A stretch of 64,000 nucleotides of DNA, taken from NCBI RefSeq assembly GCF_048128805.1, contig NC_136008.1, positions 16,843,572-16,907,571 on the forward strand, given 5' to 3'. The translations under genes were made by a program, and so were the position numbers. The first letter of the stretch is position 1. Each line of letters opens with the position of its first letter. This document shows positions 21,074 to 32,114 of this stretch, in pieces. Origin of the DNA: Centroberyx gerrardi (Eukaryota > Chordata > Actinopteri > Beryciformes > Berycidae). The notes under the pieces are model-generated. The model ran no database searches. It saw only the letters and a program-made list of their open reading frames with translations, and was not told the origin of the DNA.

Positions 21074-23594
21074 CACACACACACACAGCATGCAGGTTAT
21101 TTACAGTAGTAGGTGAGATGCAACACCCATTAACTGAACTAAAGCTAATATATGCCTAATTAGATTTAGTTTTCCCGAAAAAGCAGATCTCTAATGTTTT
21201 GCTGTCAATGTGTAAAAGTCCAGAACGCTATGAAGCCTGCCAGAAACTTACTTAATATTTTAACATAGTGTTTGTTGTAATTATGTATTTTTTATGAATT
21301 AAGTCTTCATTTATTTCCAAAATTATAAACAAAATTACATAGTGACAGCCATTTTACATGCAGTAAGAAAAAAATAATATACTTAGAACCTAATTACGTA
21401 GGGTAAGTTAATCTTAAATATTATATTATAGAAATATTACTGTTACCATCTACCAAAGATAATTTTGGTATGAAAACCCGCATTTTCATTTAACCAAGTA
21501 TCCTGTATCATAAATACATGTCTGGCATTTGTAACAAACCAAACCGCTTGAAAATCGGTCGAAAATTCAGCGAGTTATGATGATTTTAATTGTGGACAGA
21601 CCTCCTGCCTCCATACACATACATGCATTAGGAGACGCGGCTCCGTACCAACACGCTGACGCACAAGATTCAACCGCGAGGTAATGGAGCCAACAAAATG
21701 TAGTCTGGTTACATTGTGAATGTGTTTTATTCTATTGAGTGGTAGAAGTAAAGAAAAATGTCTGACACATCCTTTGTTTTAAGTTAACCTTTGCAAAGTA
21801 GCTTCTTACTGGAGGTCTGCCACCACTGACACACTTCCAGAGATCCTCCACAGACACTCGTACCGAGGGCTGATGTGTGTGGGAGTTCGGGGAGTCAGGT
21901 AGGCAGTGGACCAAACCACTGTGAGGCGTATGAGGGGGGGACGCAATCTTTCGAAACTTAAAAACGCATTGTTTTGTGTCTATAATTAGCACAAGTGCTT
22001 TCAATGCATATTATTATATTATTTAAAATTATATAGTTATGTTTACAATGATATATTGAGGGGGACAACTCTCTGTTTTTCCCAGGAAGGGGGGGTCCGG
22101 ACCCCCCTGTCCCCCCCGTAATTTCCGCCCCTGCATGTACAGTGGAGTTACATACCACTTCCTGTTTCGTGGCGAAACATGGAAATGCGACGCCTCGCCA
22201 CGCCCACGCCGTTGGACGAAAACTCAAGCTTTTAACAACTTTTCATCGTCAAGGTCTGTTATATACGCTGAGCAAGTTTGAGGTGGATCCGATGAACCGT
22301 CTAGGAGGAGTTCGTTAAAGTATGACCCCTGTAAATGGGCAAAAATGCACAAAAATGCCACAATCAATTCAAAATGGCTGACTTCCTGTTGGGTTTAGGT
22401 CATGGGAACTATTGATGTTTTTTGTAGGTCTGGACATGATACATGTGCCTACCAAATTTGGTACATGTAGGTGAAACGTAGAGCGATGAGTATTTTTTTG
22501 AAATTTTGTAGGGGGCGCTATTGAGCCATTTTGCCACAGACATGTGCAAGACCCATAAAATATTAAATTTTTCACCACTTCTGAGGCATGTGCAAAGTTT
22601 AGTGAGTTTTCGAGCACCTTTAGCCCCTCAAAAATGCGATTCATTCGGCAGAAAAATAATAATTCCTTGCATTACAATAGGTCCTCGCACCGGTCGGTGC
22701 TCGGGCCCTAATAAAAGCAGAATTAAGCAGGTGGAGCTGGGGAGGAGGTGGGTGAACAAAAGCAGCAAGACTTATGACAGCAGACAACAGCAGCAGAGTG
22801 GCAGTCTGCACAGCCAGCTATACAATGAGTGAGTCTATATGTTATTTAAAAGGTTTGAAGTTATGTATTTTGATTGGTTTACTTATGAAGGCGCGCTGCT
22901 GAGTTCGTCCAGTCAGCTGAAGACAGTCAGCCTGAGTTTCCTGCCTGAACTTGCTGCTCACTATGGAGAGGTTCTTACTGAAGCTTGGGTGGCAGGGTCA
23001 TGTTTCGGCAGAAAACATAATAGGCAATCTTCCCAAAGGCCTTTATTATTTATTGGCTAATGCATTTACTGCTAATGCTGGTTTTGTCTTCAGTGTACAA
23101 GCTATTTAAGTAAAAAGCCTTTATTGTTTATTGGCCAATAGCCAATAAATAATAACGAAGAATGCCTTGGATATATTTTTTCTGTTGAAACATGACCCTG
23201 TCACCCAAGCTTCAATGAGCACCTCTCCATGAAGCCAAAGCAGCGTTCCTCTTTAGTATGTATTAGCCAATAAATAATAAAGACTTTTTACTTTTTGTAT
23301 GGGAAGAGTGCCTTGGATATGTCTTTTCTGCTCAAACATGACCCTGTCACCCAAACTGCAATGAGCACCTCTCCATACTACACTGAAGCCAAGGCAGAAT
23401 TCCTCTTTAGTAAACTGGTAAATTCTAAAATTCTACCTTTGAATCCATAGAAGTTGACTGTTTTCTAACTTGTATTCTAAGTCAAAACTCTTAATACTCA
23501 AAGGAAAACAGATAACAAGAGTTAAAAAAAAAAAAAAAAAAAACTTGCCTTTGGGGAGAAGCACACTCCCAAGGATCAGTATAAGCAGATGCAT
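15788..23594 (-). CDS. Two-domain Ly6/uPAR-like GPI-anchored protein, copy A (208 aa)
   Basis: A small cysteine-rich surface protein of the Ly6/uPAR (LU) superfamily, probably GPI-anchored outside the cell; ligand unknown. Exons (minus): 23549-23594 signal peptide ([15 protein letters not shown]), 18410-18526 and 18175-18321 (LU domain 1: CYEC at 21-24, CC at 91-92, CN at 97-98), 17384-17497 and 15788-15990 (LU domain 2: CYGC at 115-118, CC at 178-179, CN at 184-185). The tail [18 protein letters not shown] is a typical GPI-attachment signal, omega site probably about 185-189. All junctions are phase 1 and the 627-nt CDS is open. Intron 1 uses a GC donor (AAAG/GCAAGT). The two-domain build resembles fish proteins annotated as uPAR-like; human PLAUR has three domains. 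The large introns are swollen by transposons. Confidence 0.85.
16066..17335. mobile_element. Non-autonomous hAT element (1270 bp) in uPAR-like A intron 4
   Basis: Perfect 8-bp target-site duplication ATTCCTAT (16058-16065, 17336-17343). Ends are inverted: CAAGGGCGTAG at both termini. Copy B has the uninterrupted site at about 41,606-41,616, so it inserted after the duplication or was lost cleanly from B. The interior has an (ATT)n run (about 16,632-16,675) and a nested MITE; no transposase is recognised. Confidence 0.85.
16859..17200. mobile_element. hAT MITE nested in the larger hAT element (342 bp)
   Basis: 8-bp duplication ATCTAGAT on both sides (16851-16858, 17201-17208). Ends are CAGTGGTTCTC and, inverted, CAGTGATTCTC. 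The same family is present at 30,571-30,914. Confidence 0.85.
17605..17952. mobile_element. 348-bp insertion with 10-bp direct repeats, class unknown
   Basis: ATCAAAGAAT occurs at 17595-17604 and 17953-17962; copy B has a single ATCAAAGAAT at the same place (about 41,875). The insert contains CCAATCAGTG and GGGCGGGAC, promoter-like boxes. Ends are weakly inverted (TAGCCT, AGGCTA). The target length would suit a Mutator-like element, but this is not proven. Confidence 0.55.
18593..18933 (+). mobile_element. Solo LTR (341 bp), retroelement fossil
   Basis: Begins TGTAGTGGAAA, ends TTTCCACCACA (short inverted TG...CA ends) and is flanked by a perfect 5-bp duplication TAGAG (18588-18592, 18934-18938). 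It has a TATATAAGG box about two thirds of the way along and a downstream ATTAAAG. No internal region remains, so it is the product of LTR-LTR recombination. It is absent from copy B, so probably younger than the duplication. The family could not be settled. Confidence 0.8.
19281..19530. repeat. Dispersed fish repeat with TTAGCAGACGCTTTTGTCC core
   Basis: Core TTTAGCAGACGCTTTTGTCC and AAAGCGACTTACAATAAG, then poly-T and GAAGAAGATCGTTAC. A second copy lies at about 45,160-45,390 in different flanks, so it is an interspersed family (SINE or MITE; class uncertain). Confidence 0.6.
19594..22710. repeat. GCTGCAAGCAGC-type fish repeat with a 133-bp tandem array
   Basis: Starts GCTGCAAGCAGCGATGATCG and ends GGTGCTCGGGCCCTA. 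From 19,699 to about 20,735 a unit containing GCCAGTAGGTGGCGCTATGAC recurs every 133 bp (19699, 19832, 19965, 20098, 20231, 20364, 20497, 20630) with no length change. The last unit is split by a hAT insertion (20,736-22,133). It lies in intron 1 of uPAR-like A and is missing from copy B. Confidence 0.75.
20736..22133 (-). mobile_element. Non-autonomous hAT element (1398 bp), copy 1
   Basis: 8-bp duplication CATGTACA (20728-20735, 22134-22141) within the 133-bp array. Ends CAAGGGCGGATATTTC and, inverted, CAGGGGCGGAAATTAC. It contains a (CA)n run near 21,030-21,085. On the minus strand a short frame reads [15 protein letters not shown], like the N-terminus of hAT transposases, so it is a deletion derivative of a coding element. 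Confidence 0.85.
22990..23430. repeat. Short tandem/dispersed repeats in uPAR-like A intron 1
   Basis: Two or three related stretches repeat CATGACCCTGTCACCCAA, GAGCACCTCTCCAT and CCAATAAATAATAA. A related piece sits at about 19,081-19,140. No coding content. Confidence 0.5.
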
Positions 23595-26500
23595 TTCAGG
23601 ATGGCGGGTGGAGTCCAAGTGGCTCAAAGTTTGGGCAGTTACAGCTTTAAGTAGTTCTGCTAAGTAGGAGTGGTCCCAGGATGACATCCATCATCCTTGA
23701 TAAACACAAACATATTTGACTGTTAAATCTAATTTACTTTGAGATAGGTTTCATATACAGTCATTTCCCCATAAACACTGTCTAGTGCCCCCCCCCCTCC
23801 CCCCGCCGATGACAGCACAAGTAAACCTTAGGTTTCATTTCTTGTCTTCTTAAATGTGAGTTACCCTGATCAAGCCAATTCTAAGAAGGATCACAAGAGA
23901 AGGATTAGGTTTCATTTATCATTCTCTAACGTGAGAAACTGTAAGAAAGCCCCAGGCGTTACTGTGGGGACAATATTTCCTGTTGCCATATACATCTTTC
24001 AACATGTATTTCGAGAATAAGGCGTGTTCAATAACGGTAAAAGTCAGGTACTGACATGACAGGGGCAACTGTGAAACACTGGTTGATACATTTTAGCATT
24101 TTACACAAAAAAAATACCCCTTTACAATGTGATTTTCTTTTTTTTGCACTGCTCATGTTCAGGGTCAAAATTAAGTAAACACCAACACAAATTGTCACTG
24201 CAGTAAAGGATTCTGGTGGTGAAGTTTTCTTTCAGGGCTCTTTCTAAAAAGTTTGAAGGTTGTGCTGGGGTGCCACTGATCAAAAACACTGATCACATAC
24301 AGATTTCACGTTAGTAACTTTATCCCATGATGCATATTTGATGCGAGTACAGCATAGACCATAAAATGGCAATGCCCCTACCAACAAGGCGAGAGCAGTC
24401 AATAGTTTGAAAAGCATGATAGTGATGTTAGATAATATAGCAAGGTCTTCTCAATAACCAAATATGAACACAAGTACAGAACACATGAGGAAGTACAGAA
24501 CGCATGAGAAACTTGTTAAACAAATTGCTCATGTTGCCCTAGGGTAGCGATAGGCAACTTCGTGCCATGGAGCGCCAAGAGTCTACATGATTTCATTCCA
24601 ACCGAACACGACCGATTGGCACACCTTCAACCACGGATGAGGAAGTCATGTAGTCTGTAGAAAAGAGAAGAGCGGGGACGTCCCAGACCCTAAACATGAC
24701 GCAATGGCCACAATCATGTTTTCAAATAAATGACTTTTCTTCAATCAAATGATTAATTTAAATGCCATACAATCTATAGAAGAAAAGTGGAGTTAGGTCT
24801 TACAGGAAGACCGACAAATTTTTTATAACCTGCTTTCGTAAGAGCATCTTCCCCTTCATTCTCCTGCAGAGGCAGCAGGAACATGTTGACTTCAGTGTCC
24901 AATTGTTTTAGGGTCAGGGTGTATCATTTGCATACCAAACTGTATGGATTTAAGTTTTTTATCTTTTTGTTGGTTTGTTTTTGTTTGTTTATTGTCTTGT
25001 TTTTGGTTACGAGTACTTCCTAGTGTTTTCCATCCATCAACACCCCGCCCCCACCCCCGCCCCCGCTTAGGTTTCATTTCTTGTTCTGTTATTTTTAAAT
25101 GTGAAAGTTACCCTGATCAAGCCAATTCTAAGAAGAATTCTCATAGAATTGTATTTTATCGGTAAGGTACTTTTATAAGCCCACTTGGGTTTCAAACCTC
25201 TCCGGCACATGGCCTTTTTTTTGTTTGTTTTGTATTGTCTTTATTGGTTTTCTTTCATGGTGCGAATAAATAAAACCTAAACCCAAAACCTAAACCTAAA
25301 CCCTCAAAATGTATTTATGTATGAGTAGTAGATTCTCTCTGTGTGAGTTTTTAACCTTTGTATTTGAGATGAGAATGGGCCATCAATTTGTCCACCACCA
25401 TATGCATTTTCTTGAGATTCCTAGGGCAGAACTCGTACCGCCTGGCTTTATTCTGCAGGAACACTAGATGGAGGAGGAATAAAAAAGAAAGGAGCTTTCA
25501 TTTTCAGTATATTAAGTGTGTTGGTGTATGTGTGTGTGTGTGTTTCTGCATAGAAAGGTCACCTATATGGGGATAGTACTCAGCTCCATCATCACTGCTT
25601 GAAGAGCCAGTGCTGTCATGGCTTGCTGAGGGAGTGGAGGGCTTCAGCATCTCAGCAGTCTGAAGGAACCTACCCAGAAACATGCCACAAAATTTTCTGC
25701 ACATGGTGTGAGGCTTCAAATGGGCCACGGCCACAAAGTGCGGGACAAGTGATATGCCCCGCTCTATTTCTATGGGCAAAACAAAAAATAATTTTCTGTG
25801 GTTAATTTTTCTGTGTTCTATGGTGTAAATAATTGTCGTCACCTATTCACAGTTATCAGAGACCTCCATTATCATTAAAATGTTTATTTTCTGGAAGTCA
25901 CAAAATGCAAGCTAGCAAACTTCCGTGCAAGAGAGGAGTCATGCTAGCATTTTGAGACTTCAAGAAAAAACATTTTAATGATCATGCTGTTGTTTGACAA
26001 CCGTGAAAAGGTAACGTCAAATTATTTACACCATATACATTTCACATAAATTATTAGAACACAGAAAAGGCAACCACAGAAAATGTCGATTTACTGTTTT
26101 GCTCATAGGAATTGAATAGGATTTCGCTCTTGTACCACACTTTGCAGGTGTGGCATTTTGCCGTGTCATCGCAATTCTAATCTATACAAATAGACAACCT
26201 TATAAAATGAAAACAATTGTATAATGTAAAAAATTCTCAGCTGCATTTGTAGGACTCGGCGCTAGATGCTGGCTATTTAGAGTGTTCTTATTTACAGTTA
26301 ATCAGCTACATTTTCACAATTCTTTACAGTTTACATACAGTATGTTCAGTTCCAACTCATCACATTGTCTGGCCAACATTTATCTGATTTGAACTTTTGA
26401 ATCCATATGAGATGGAGAGCAAGAATGAAAACAAATCCAGTTATTTTTATACTATTATGAACAGGTGTTCATAACATGAGGAACAGTGTACTGTCCTGTG

Positions 26501-26929
26501 TGTGTTGGCATATGCATCACATACACTACACTTCATTCAGTCACAGCATAGCTACTAATTTTACATTTCAAAATGACATACTGTTTAAAGACTTTTTGTT
26601 GAATGAATTTAAAGATTTTGGTCATTGTTTAGTATGATGTATGCTGTTCATGCCTGGGCGATGTAATTCTCAAATAGGCCATATCTGTCTATAGCCAAAT
26701 CTTTTTCTTTACAACAAATATACAGTAATATGTGAATTCACACTACTTTTCCATAATTATTATGCAAATTCCCAAACTTTCCAAAACCTGTAAAATATCA
26801 CATTTGGTGTCCATACATTTCCAGACTCAATAGGCCAGTGTAGCTTACATACTTTTTAACAGCAAACTGTTGGAATGCATTTATACTGTAGCTACAATTA
26901 AAACCAAAACCTTATCTGGCAAGATCAAA

Positions 26930-28060
26930 ACAGGATGGAGAAATTGGGCAGGCATTCAACTGTTCAAAAGAGAGTAGTCAAGCCACAACCTCTATGACAA
27001 GTTCCAATCTGGTTTTCCATTTCTAACACAGAACTTAAACTTGTTGGTTGATTCTGATGTCAGAAAGCTATCTGTACTTGTTTTGATGGATCTTAGTGCA
27101 GCATTTGATACAGCAGACCATAGCATAGGTTCTCAGCTGGTTTAAATCTTATCTGGAAGGCCAAAGCTTTATTGTGTCCCTTGGTGACTTTAACTCGGAC
27201 AAAGTAAATATATCATGTGGGGCCCCACAGGGGTAAATTTTAGGGCCCTTTCTATTTAATCTCTACATGCTCCCCCTCAACCATATCATCAGGAATCACA
27301 ATATTTCTTATCACAGTTATGCAGATGATACACAGCTATATATTTCATTGTCCCTGATCTGAGTCCTCTTAATTCCCTGGTCAACTGTTTGATTCATATA
27401 GATCCCAAACTTTCTTGTTCTTGTTCTGGGACCACAGGCTCACAGAGAGAAAGTCTTTCCTCTATTAGAGTCTCTCTCATTAATTAGTGGCAGCAAAGTC
27501 ACATGTCAGCAGCATCACAAAGTCTGCTTTCTATCATTTGAGTCAGAGGTTTCTTATCGCAAGCTGACACTGAAAAACTTGTATATGCTTTCATAACCAG
27601 CAGGTTAGACTATTCCAATGCACTTCTTTGTGGCCTTCCCAAGAAAACTATTGGAAGACTGCAGCTCATCCAAAATGCAGCTACTCCTGTTTTAACAAGA
27701 ACTTGGAAATCTGACCACATTATTCCAGTCCTTAAAAGCCTTCATTGATTACCTGTTAGCTTCAGAATAGATTTTAAGATTCTACTTATGGTGTACAAGA
27801 CCATAAATGGTCTGGCAATGCAGTAATATCAGATATGCTTTCTAGTTATGAGACAGACCTCTAAGGTCATCGGGCACCGGTCTTCTCCACACCCCCAAGA
27901 CTAAATCTAAATCCAGTGAATTAGCTTTCAACTTTTATGCTCCTAAGAAATGGAACAGTCTGCCTGCTGACATTAGGGCGTCCTCGACATTAACTTTGTT
28001 TAAAAGCAAAATCAAAATATATATCTGCTACCACTAAGCTGGCTTCAGTGATTGTGCTCA
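26930..28060 (+). mobile_element. L2/CR1-type LINE remnant (reverse transcriptase, 3' part), copy A
   Basis: Plus-strand frames show [21 protein letters not shown]-like and [10 protein letters not shown] reverse-transcriptase motifs, then [20 protein letters not shown]-like C-terminal sequence. Several stops and shifts make it dead. It is almost identical to 50,060-51,190. Confidence 0.8.
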
Positions 28061-28089
28061 ACTACCACAGACAAGTAGTATACAGCCTG

Positions 28090-28424
28090 CAGAATTATTA
28101 TTATTATTATTATTTTTTTTTCACCTTTATTTATTCAGGGGGTGTTTCACTGAGAGCAATGCTCTCTTTTTCAGGAACGCCCTGATCACATTCACACACA
28201 TTCACACCTGGAAGCTGACCAGTACAACCACAGTCTGATCTGCTGCCACTGAGCAGCTCCACTGGAGCGGTTGGGGTTAAGGGCCTTGCTCAAGGGCACC
28301 TCAGTGGTGGTAATGAGGGAGGGGCAAGCGCTGCTTTTTACTTTCCCCACCCAGATTTATCCTGCCGGTCCGGGGAATTGAACCGACGACCTTCCGGTCA
28401 CAAGCTCGCTTCTCTACCTCTCTA
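28090..28424 (-). mobile_element. tRNA-derived SINE, copy A (head truncated)
   Basis: On the minus strand: box B-like GGTTCAATTCC, core TGCCCTTGAGCAAGG, then a tail in AATAAATAAAG and (ATA)n. The tRNA-like head is cut, compared with 51,230-51,584. Confidence 0.7.
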
Positions 28425-29239
28425 ACACTGTCCCACTCGTAGTGTGATGCATAAGTATCAGCACATTTTAGATAGGTAGTCTGTCATCTTCAAAAGGTCT
28501 TAAAATTTAATTTGGCAGTACATAATGTTTTCTGAAACAGTACTGAAAACATACAAGAATGAAAACTCTCCAGGGAAAGTGACAGACGAGACAGAGCAGC
28601 ACCGTGCAGCAGAGAGTTATTCAGACCATGGGGGAAAGCGAGAAGAAATATACACAAATCTATTATATTGTAGGCCTAATTTATTCCCATGCATGCTGCT
28701 CAGAGTAATCTCAGTCAGCGGCTCTTCTGCGTCTCTCCCTCTCCTCTCGCGCCACGCAGGCAGGAGTGAGATTGAGTTACTATGGTTACGGGGACGCTCT
28801 GTGTCTGTCGCTCTGGAACTTTCTCGCGATTCCATAATAGGTTTTTAGGTTAGTATGCCTATGCAAAGTCATGAATGTAAGCACCTCAATGCTGAAATCT
28901 AGTAATATAACATAATTTTACATTTTTGGTTAACATTATACAGGGTTGCTGTTTCTTGACTTAATCCAAGAGGTTAGGTGGTGTAGAAATGCAGGAAATT
29001 TGTTTTAAATTACTATTTTTTTTACGTTACGTTAAACAAGCAAGACGCTGTAAGGATTGTAAGACTTCAGTTTACTGAAGCACGCGTCTGCGCTGTACTG
29101 GGTTCCCTTTACGCCCTGGAGAAAAAGTTGACCCCCCCGATTGTCATTGTATAATTCGCACTCTGGTTGCAGCCACATGATTCACTGTTTGGATGAGCAG
29201 GCTATTTGTGTTAACAAGCAGGTGCTCCTAATAAAGTGG

Positions 29240-29415
29240 CCTTGAGTGTCATATTTATAAGATACTATCTTATAATTATGACTTAGCATTTCATAATTAT
29301 GAGAAGCTTTCTCATAATTTTGAGATACTAAGTCATAATTATGAGATAGTATCTCATAAATATGACTTAGCATCTCATAATTATGAGATACAAAGTCATA
29401 CTATTGAGAAAAAAA
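29240..29415. repeat. TCATAATTATGA palindromic low-complexity repeat
   Basis: Alternating TCTCATAATTATGA and TAAGTCATAATTATGAGAT units in both orientations. It lies in the block of copy A (about 28,580-29,480) that has no counterpart in copy B. Confidence 0.6.
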
Positions 29416-29997
29416 TCTCACTTGATGATGAAAAAAAAATAAAAAAATGTAGGTGGCGGAAACAGGCTTCCATAGGTATGCCTTACCCATGTGCACAGCC
29501 ACACATACATACTGACTTTGCTAACATTTGTTTTCTATAAGTCTCATTCAAAGAATTACAATATTGGCCTTATGAAAAAGTAGATGTCAAATATCCTCTC
29601 AAGCTACAAGATGAAATTCTCAACATTCCTGAGGGGAGGTGAACTTTTAAAATGTCGTCAGAGCCTTCATATGAGCTCCCCTTGCCTTTTCTCCTGTGTG
29701 TCTAGGCAGTAAGTATATCGCAGGTCTATAGCAGATGGAAAGTTACCTACCTGTAGAGGTTTATGTCAGCGAACCAGTCTTGAACCACTATAACCACATG
29801 GCACACTGTGAACAGGAAGGCGGCGATCTGAAGAGACTGTTGATGACACATTATAGAAAGAGTTCTCATGTGCTTAGATGTGAAGGTGCATGTATAAAAG
29901 AATTAAAACGTGAAACAATGAATCAGAGAATTTAAAGTAAATATTTCTCCTCAGCAGTTACTCATTAGCCTTCCCATAAAATCGTAAGTAGTAATTA

Positions 29998-30235
29998 TGG
30001 CTGCAAGCAGCAATATGGCAACCGGGCTAAGTCTAGCCATTTCGTAGTTTACGGGAGAAAAAACGTAAATTACATTTTTTAGTATTCATTCAGAATTCTT
30101 TGTAAGCCTATATAAAATCTAAAACAATGGCAAAAAGAGTTTAGTCAGGGGAAAGAAAGAAAGAAACCTTTAAAAACTTAAAGGTTTTAGAATTTATAAA
30201 AAAAAAAAAACATTTGAGAAAAAAATCATGCATAC
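29998..30235. repeat. 5' part of a GCTGCAAGCAGC-type repeat
   Basis: Starts GCTGCAAGCAGCAATATGG. The part from about 30,077 matches 52,797-52,910 downstream of SMG9 exon 8 in copy B, where the element continues to about 53,710. The right edge of the duplication therefore falls within or just past this repeat. Confidence 0.6.
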
Positions 30236-30570
30236 TTTACATTACCATACTAAACCCACTCCATGTGCTATAAAACCATACAGGATTAAGTTACAATTTC
30301 ACTACAATTCCACAGCAAACAATACACCCATCGACCCCAATAGAGTATAGCAATTAGGATAAACAGATAGAAACATCAATAGCTCAGCGCTTGGTTTTCC
30401 CAAATGAAAAACAAAAACCAGGAGCCCCAATACACAAGAACATTACGTGCACACAAAATAAAATCAGTTTCAGAGTGGGCCGAGCCGGGACAGTCACCCG
30501 CAATTTCGTAGCGGCTATACACCCACGTGACCAAACGGTCCACAATAACCCCAGCCAGAATACTATAGAC

Positions 30571-30914
30571 CAGTGGTTCTCAACGTGGGGTAACCCACCA
30601 GGGGTCCCTGAGGGGCTTCCAGGGGGTCCCCAGCAAATTGATGAATTGATGAATTGTTAACCTTCACCATTATTTAATTTACAAGAAGTTAACACAATTA
30701 GAGAATGTAGAAGAATGACTATATGATCATAGCTTCACTGTTATCTCTCTACCTACAATACAGACAGTCATGGGATTCTGGACAAAATCGTATCTAACAA
30801 TAAAAATATTCTCAGATTTGGGTCCGAGAGACAAAATCTCATCAAATGGGGGTCCATTGCTCTAATGTGGAATAAATTAAGGGTCCTTGATATGAAAAAG
30901 GTTGAGAATCACTG
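30571..30914. mobile_element. hAT MITE (344 bp)
   Basis: 8-bp duplication CTATAGAC (30563-30570, 30915-30922); ends CAGTGGTTCTCAACG and, inverted, CAGTGATTCTCAACC. Same family as 16,859-17,200. The inverted relative at about 44,780 has the empty site. Confidence 0.85.
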
Positions 30915-31289
30915 CTATAGACCATGCCACACATTTGATTTCCCCCAGTAGCACACGATACCGCTCTGGAACAAATCCTCTTTTCCAAGTCCGGAGCCCT
31001 TCTAAAAGATTCACTGCAGCATCACGTCACTCCCCGGAAACATAGATTAGAGTCAGGGCTATTCAATTACAAATTCAATTGGGCCAGATTTTAAAACCAG
31101 GAAATGTAGATGGGCCAGACATTTTCAGCAGCCTATTTAAAACCTTTTTTTTTTAGCTTTTGGTAATGAGAAACAGAATAAAAAAGAGCTATCAATGCAC
31201 AGAATCATAACAAGTGGCAATAACAGTAACCAATAACACACTCTATCTCTCTCTACCAGTATCTCCCTCCCTCCCTCTCCCCTCTCTCT

Positions 31290-31291
31290 CC

Positions 31292-31323
<32 letters not shown>

Positions 31324-31487
31324 CACACACACAACAATGTTTATTGTTTCACTTTTGAAATAAAAAAATATATTTTTGGTCACATCTGACCCAGGCACAT
31401 CACAAAGTGCAGAAACAGAACAAAAAAGAGCTATCAATGCTATCAGTGCACAGAACCATAACAAGTGGCAATAACAGTAACCAATAA

Positions 31488-31530
<43 letters not shown>
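31290..31530. repeat. Paired (CA)n microsatellites
   Basis: CA runs at about 31,291-31,333 and 31,490-31,526, each preceded by the same 75-bp segment (AGAGCTATCAATGC, AACAGTAACCAATAAC). Confidence 0.8.
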
Positions 31531-32114
31531 GCGGGTCGTCTTATATTCGAGGACTAGACAAACGTGTTCACAACATCAGATATTCTTTTTGAATGGATAA
31601 AGTACCGGTGTAAAACCGACTCCTACACGGAGTGTTGCATTATGGGTTGTTTGTAGCCTTAATGTTGCTAGGCTAGCGAGTGTCTTAAAGTCTGTTTGAG
31701 TCTGTTAGAGTCAGTCAGCCCCAGAAGTGTTTCGTTAGTCCAGTTTAACCTGCAGGAGTTTCTGAAGGCTCGTGTAACGTGTTTTTCTGCCACGGAGGAA
31801 ATAAATTCACGACGAGTGAAAACGAGTCCAAATTTTTATAAAATAATATTAAAATTAAAATATTAAAATTACTATTAAAATAGCTTATAATTCAAGCTCG
31901 CTGGGCCACTCGGAGGTTGCTTCTGGGCCGGATGTGGCCCGCGGGCCGCCAATGACCTGGAGTACCTCCAAATAGGTGGGTGCCAGGCTCTGGTGGGTGC
32001 TAACTCCAAGTGGGAGGTGCTTAGCTCCAAATGGAAGGGCTGACGACGACAGCAACAGAGACCCATGACAGAGACTGACATTAGCTGCCATTTGGAGCAC
32101 TGCTCGACTTTAGC

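Larger units (their letters stand above)
24658..29836 (-). pseudogene. SMG9 partial copy (exons 8-10 plus pieces of 11 and 12)
   Basis: Fragment of SMG9 left inside duplication copy A. Exons 8 (29751-29836), 9 (25563-25669) and 10 (25356-25463) are complete with splice sites. Exon 11 is cut to 24830-24901 and exon 12 to 24658-24689; a deletion runs from there past the last exon into the 3' flank. Exons 1-7 were never included. Exon 10 also has Asp to Tyr in the ARRDEF motif. It cannot make SMG9; it could still be transcribed. The intron between exons 8 and 9 keeps the L2 remnant and SINE seen in copy B. Confidence 0.9.
11440..30235 (+). repeat. Segmental duplication, left copy (A)
   Basis: Same gene order and orientation as 36,191-52,955: Siglec-like 3' exons, uPAR-like gene, SMG9 3' exons. 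The left edge lies inside Siglec exon 11184-11480; the right edge lies beyond SMG9 exon 8 in a repeat whose other part is seen at 52,797-53,710. Similarity ranges from almost complete (13.0-14.15, 18.15-18.59, 25.3-28.4 kb) to clearly lower (14.2-15.4 kb). Copy-specific transposons and deletions interrupt it. Confidence 0.95.

Noticed and set aside
28579-29478. A second gene in the copy-A-only block
   Set aside because: The 107-codon plus-strand frame has a minus-strand twin, no family similarity and repeat neighbours.
31137-31530. Open frames with VCVCVCV runs
   Set aside because: Products of (CA)n/(GT)n microsatellites.
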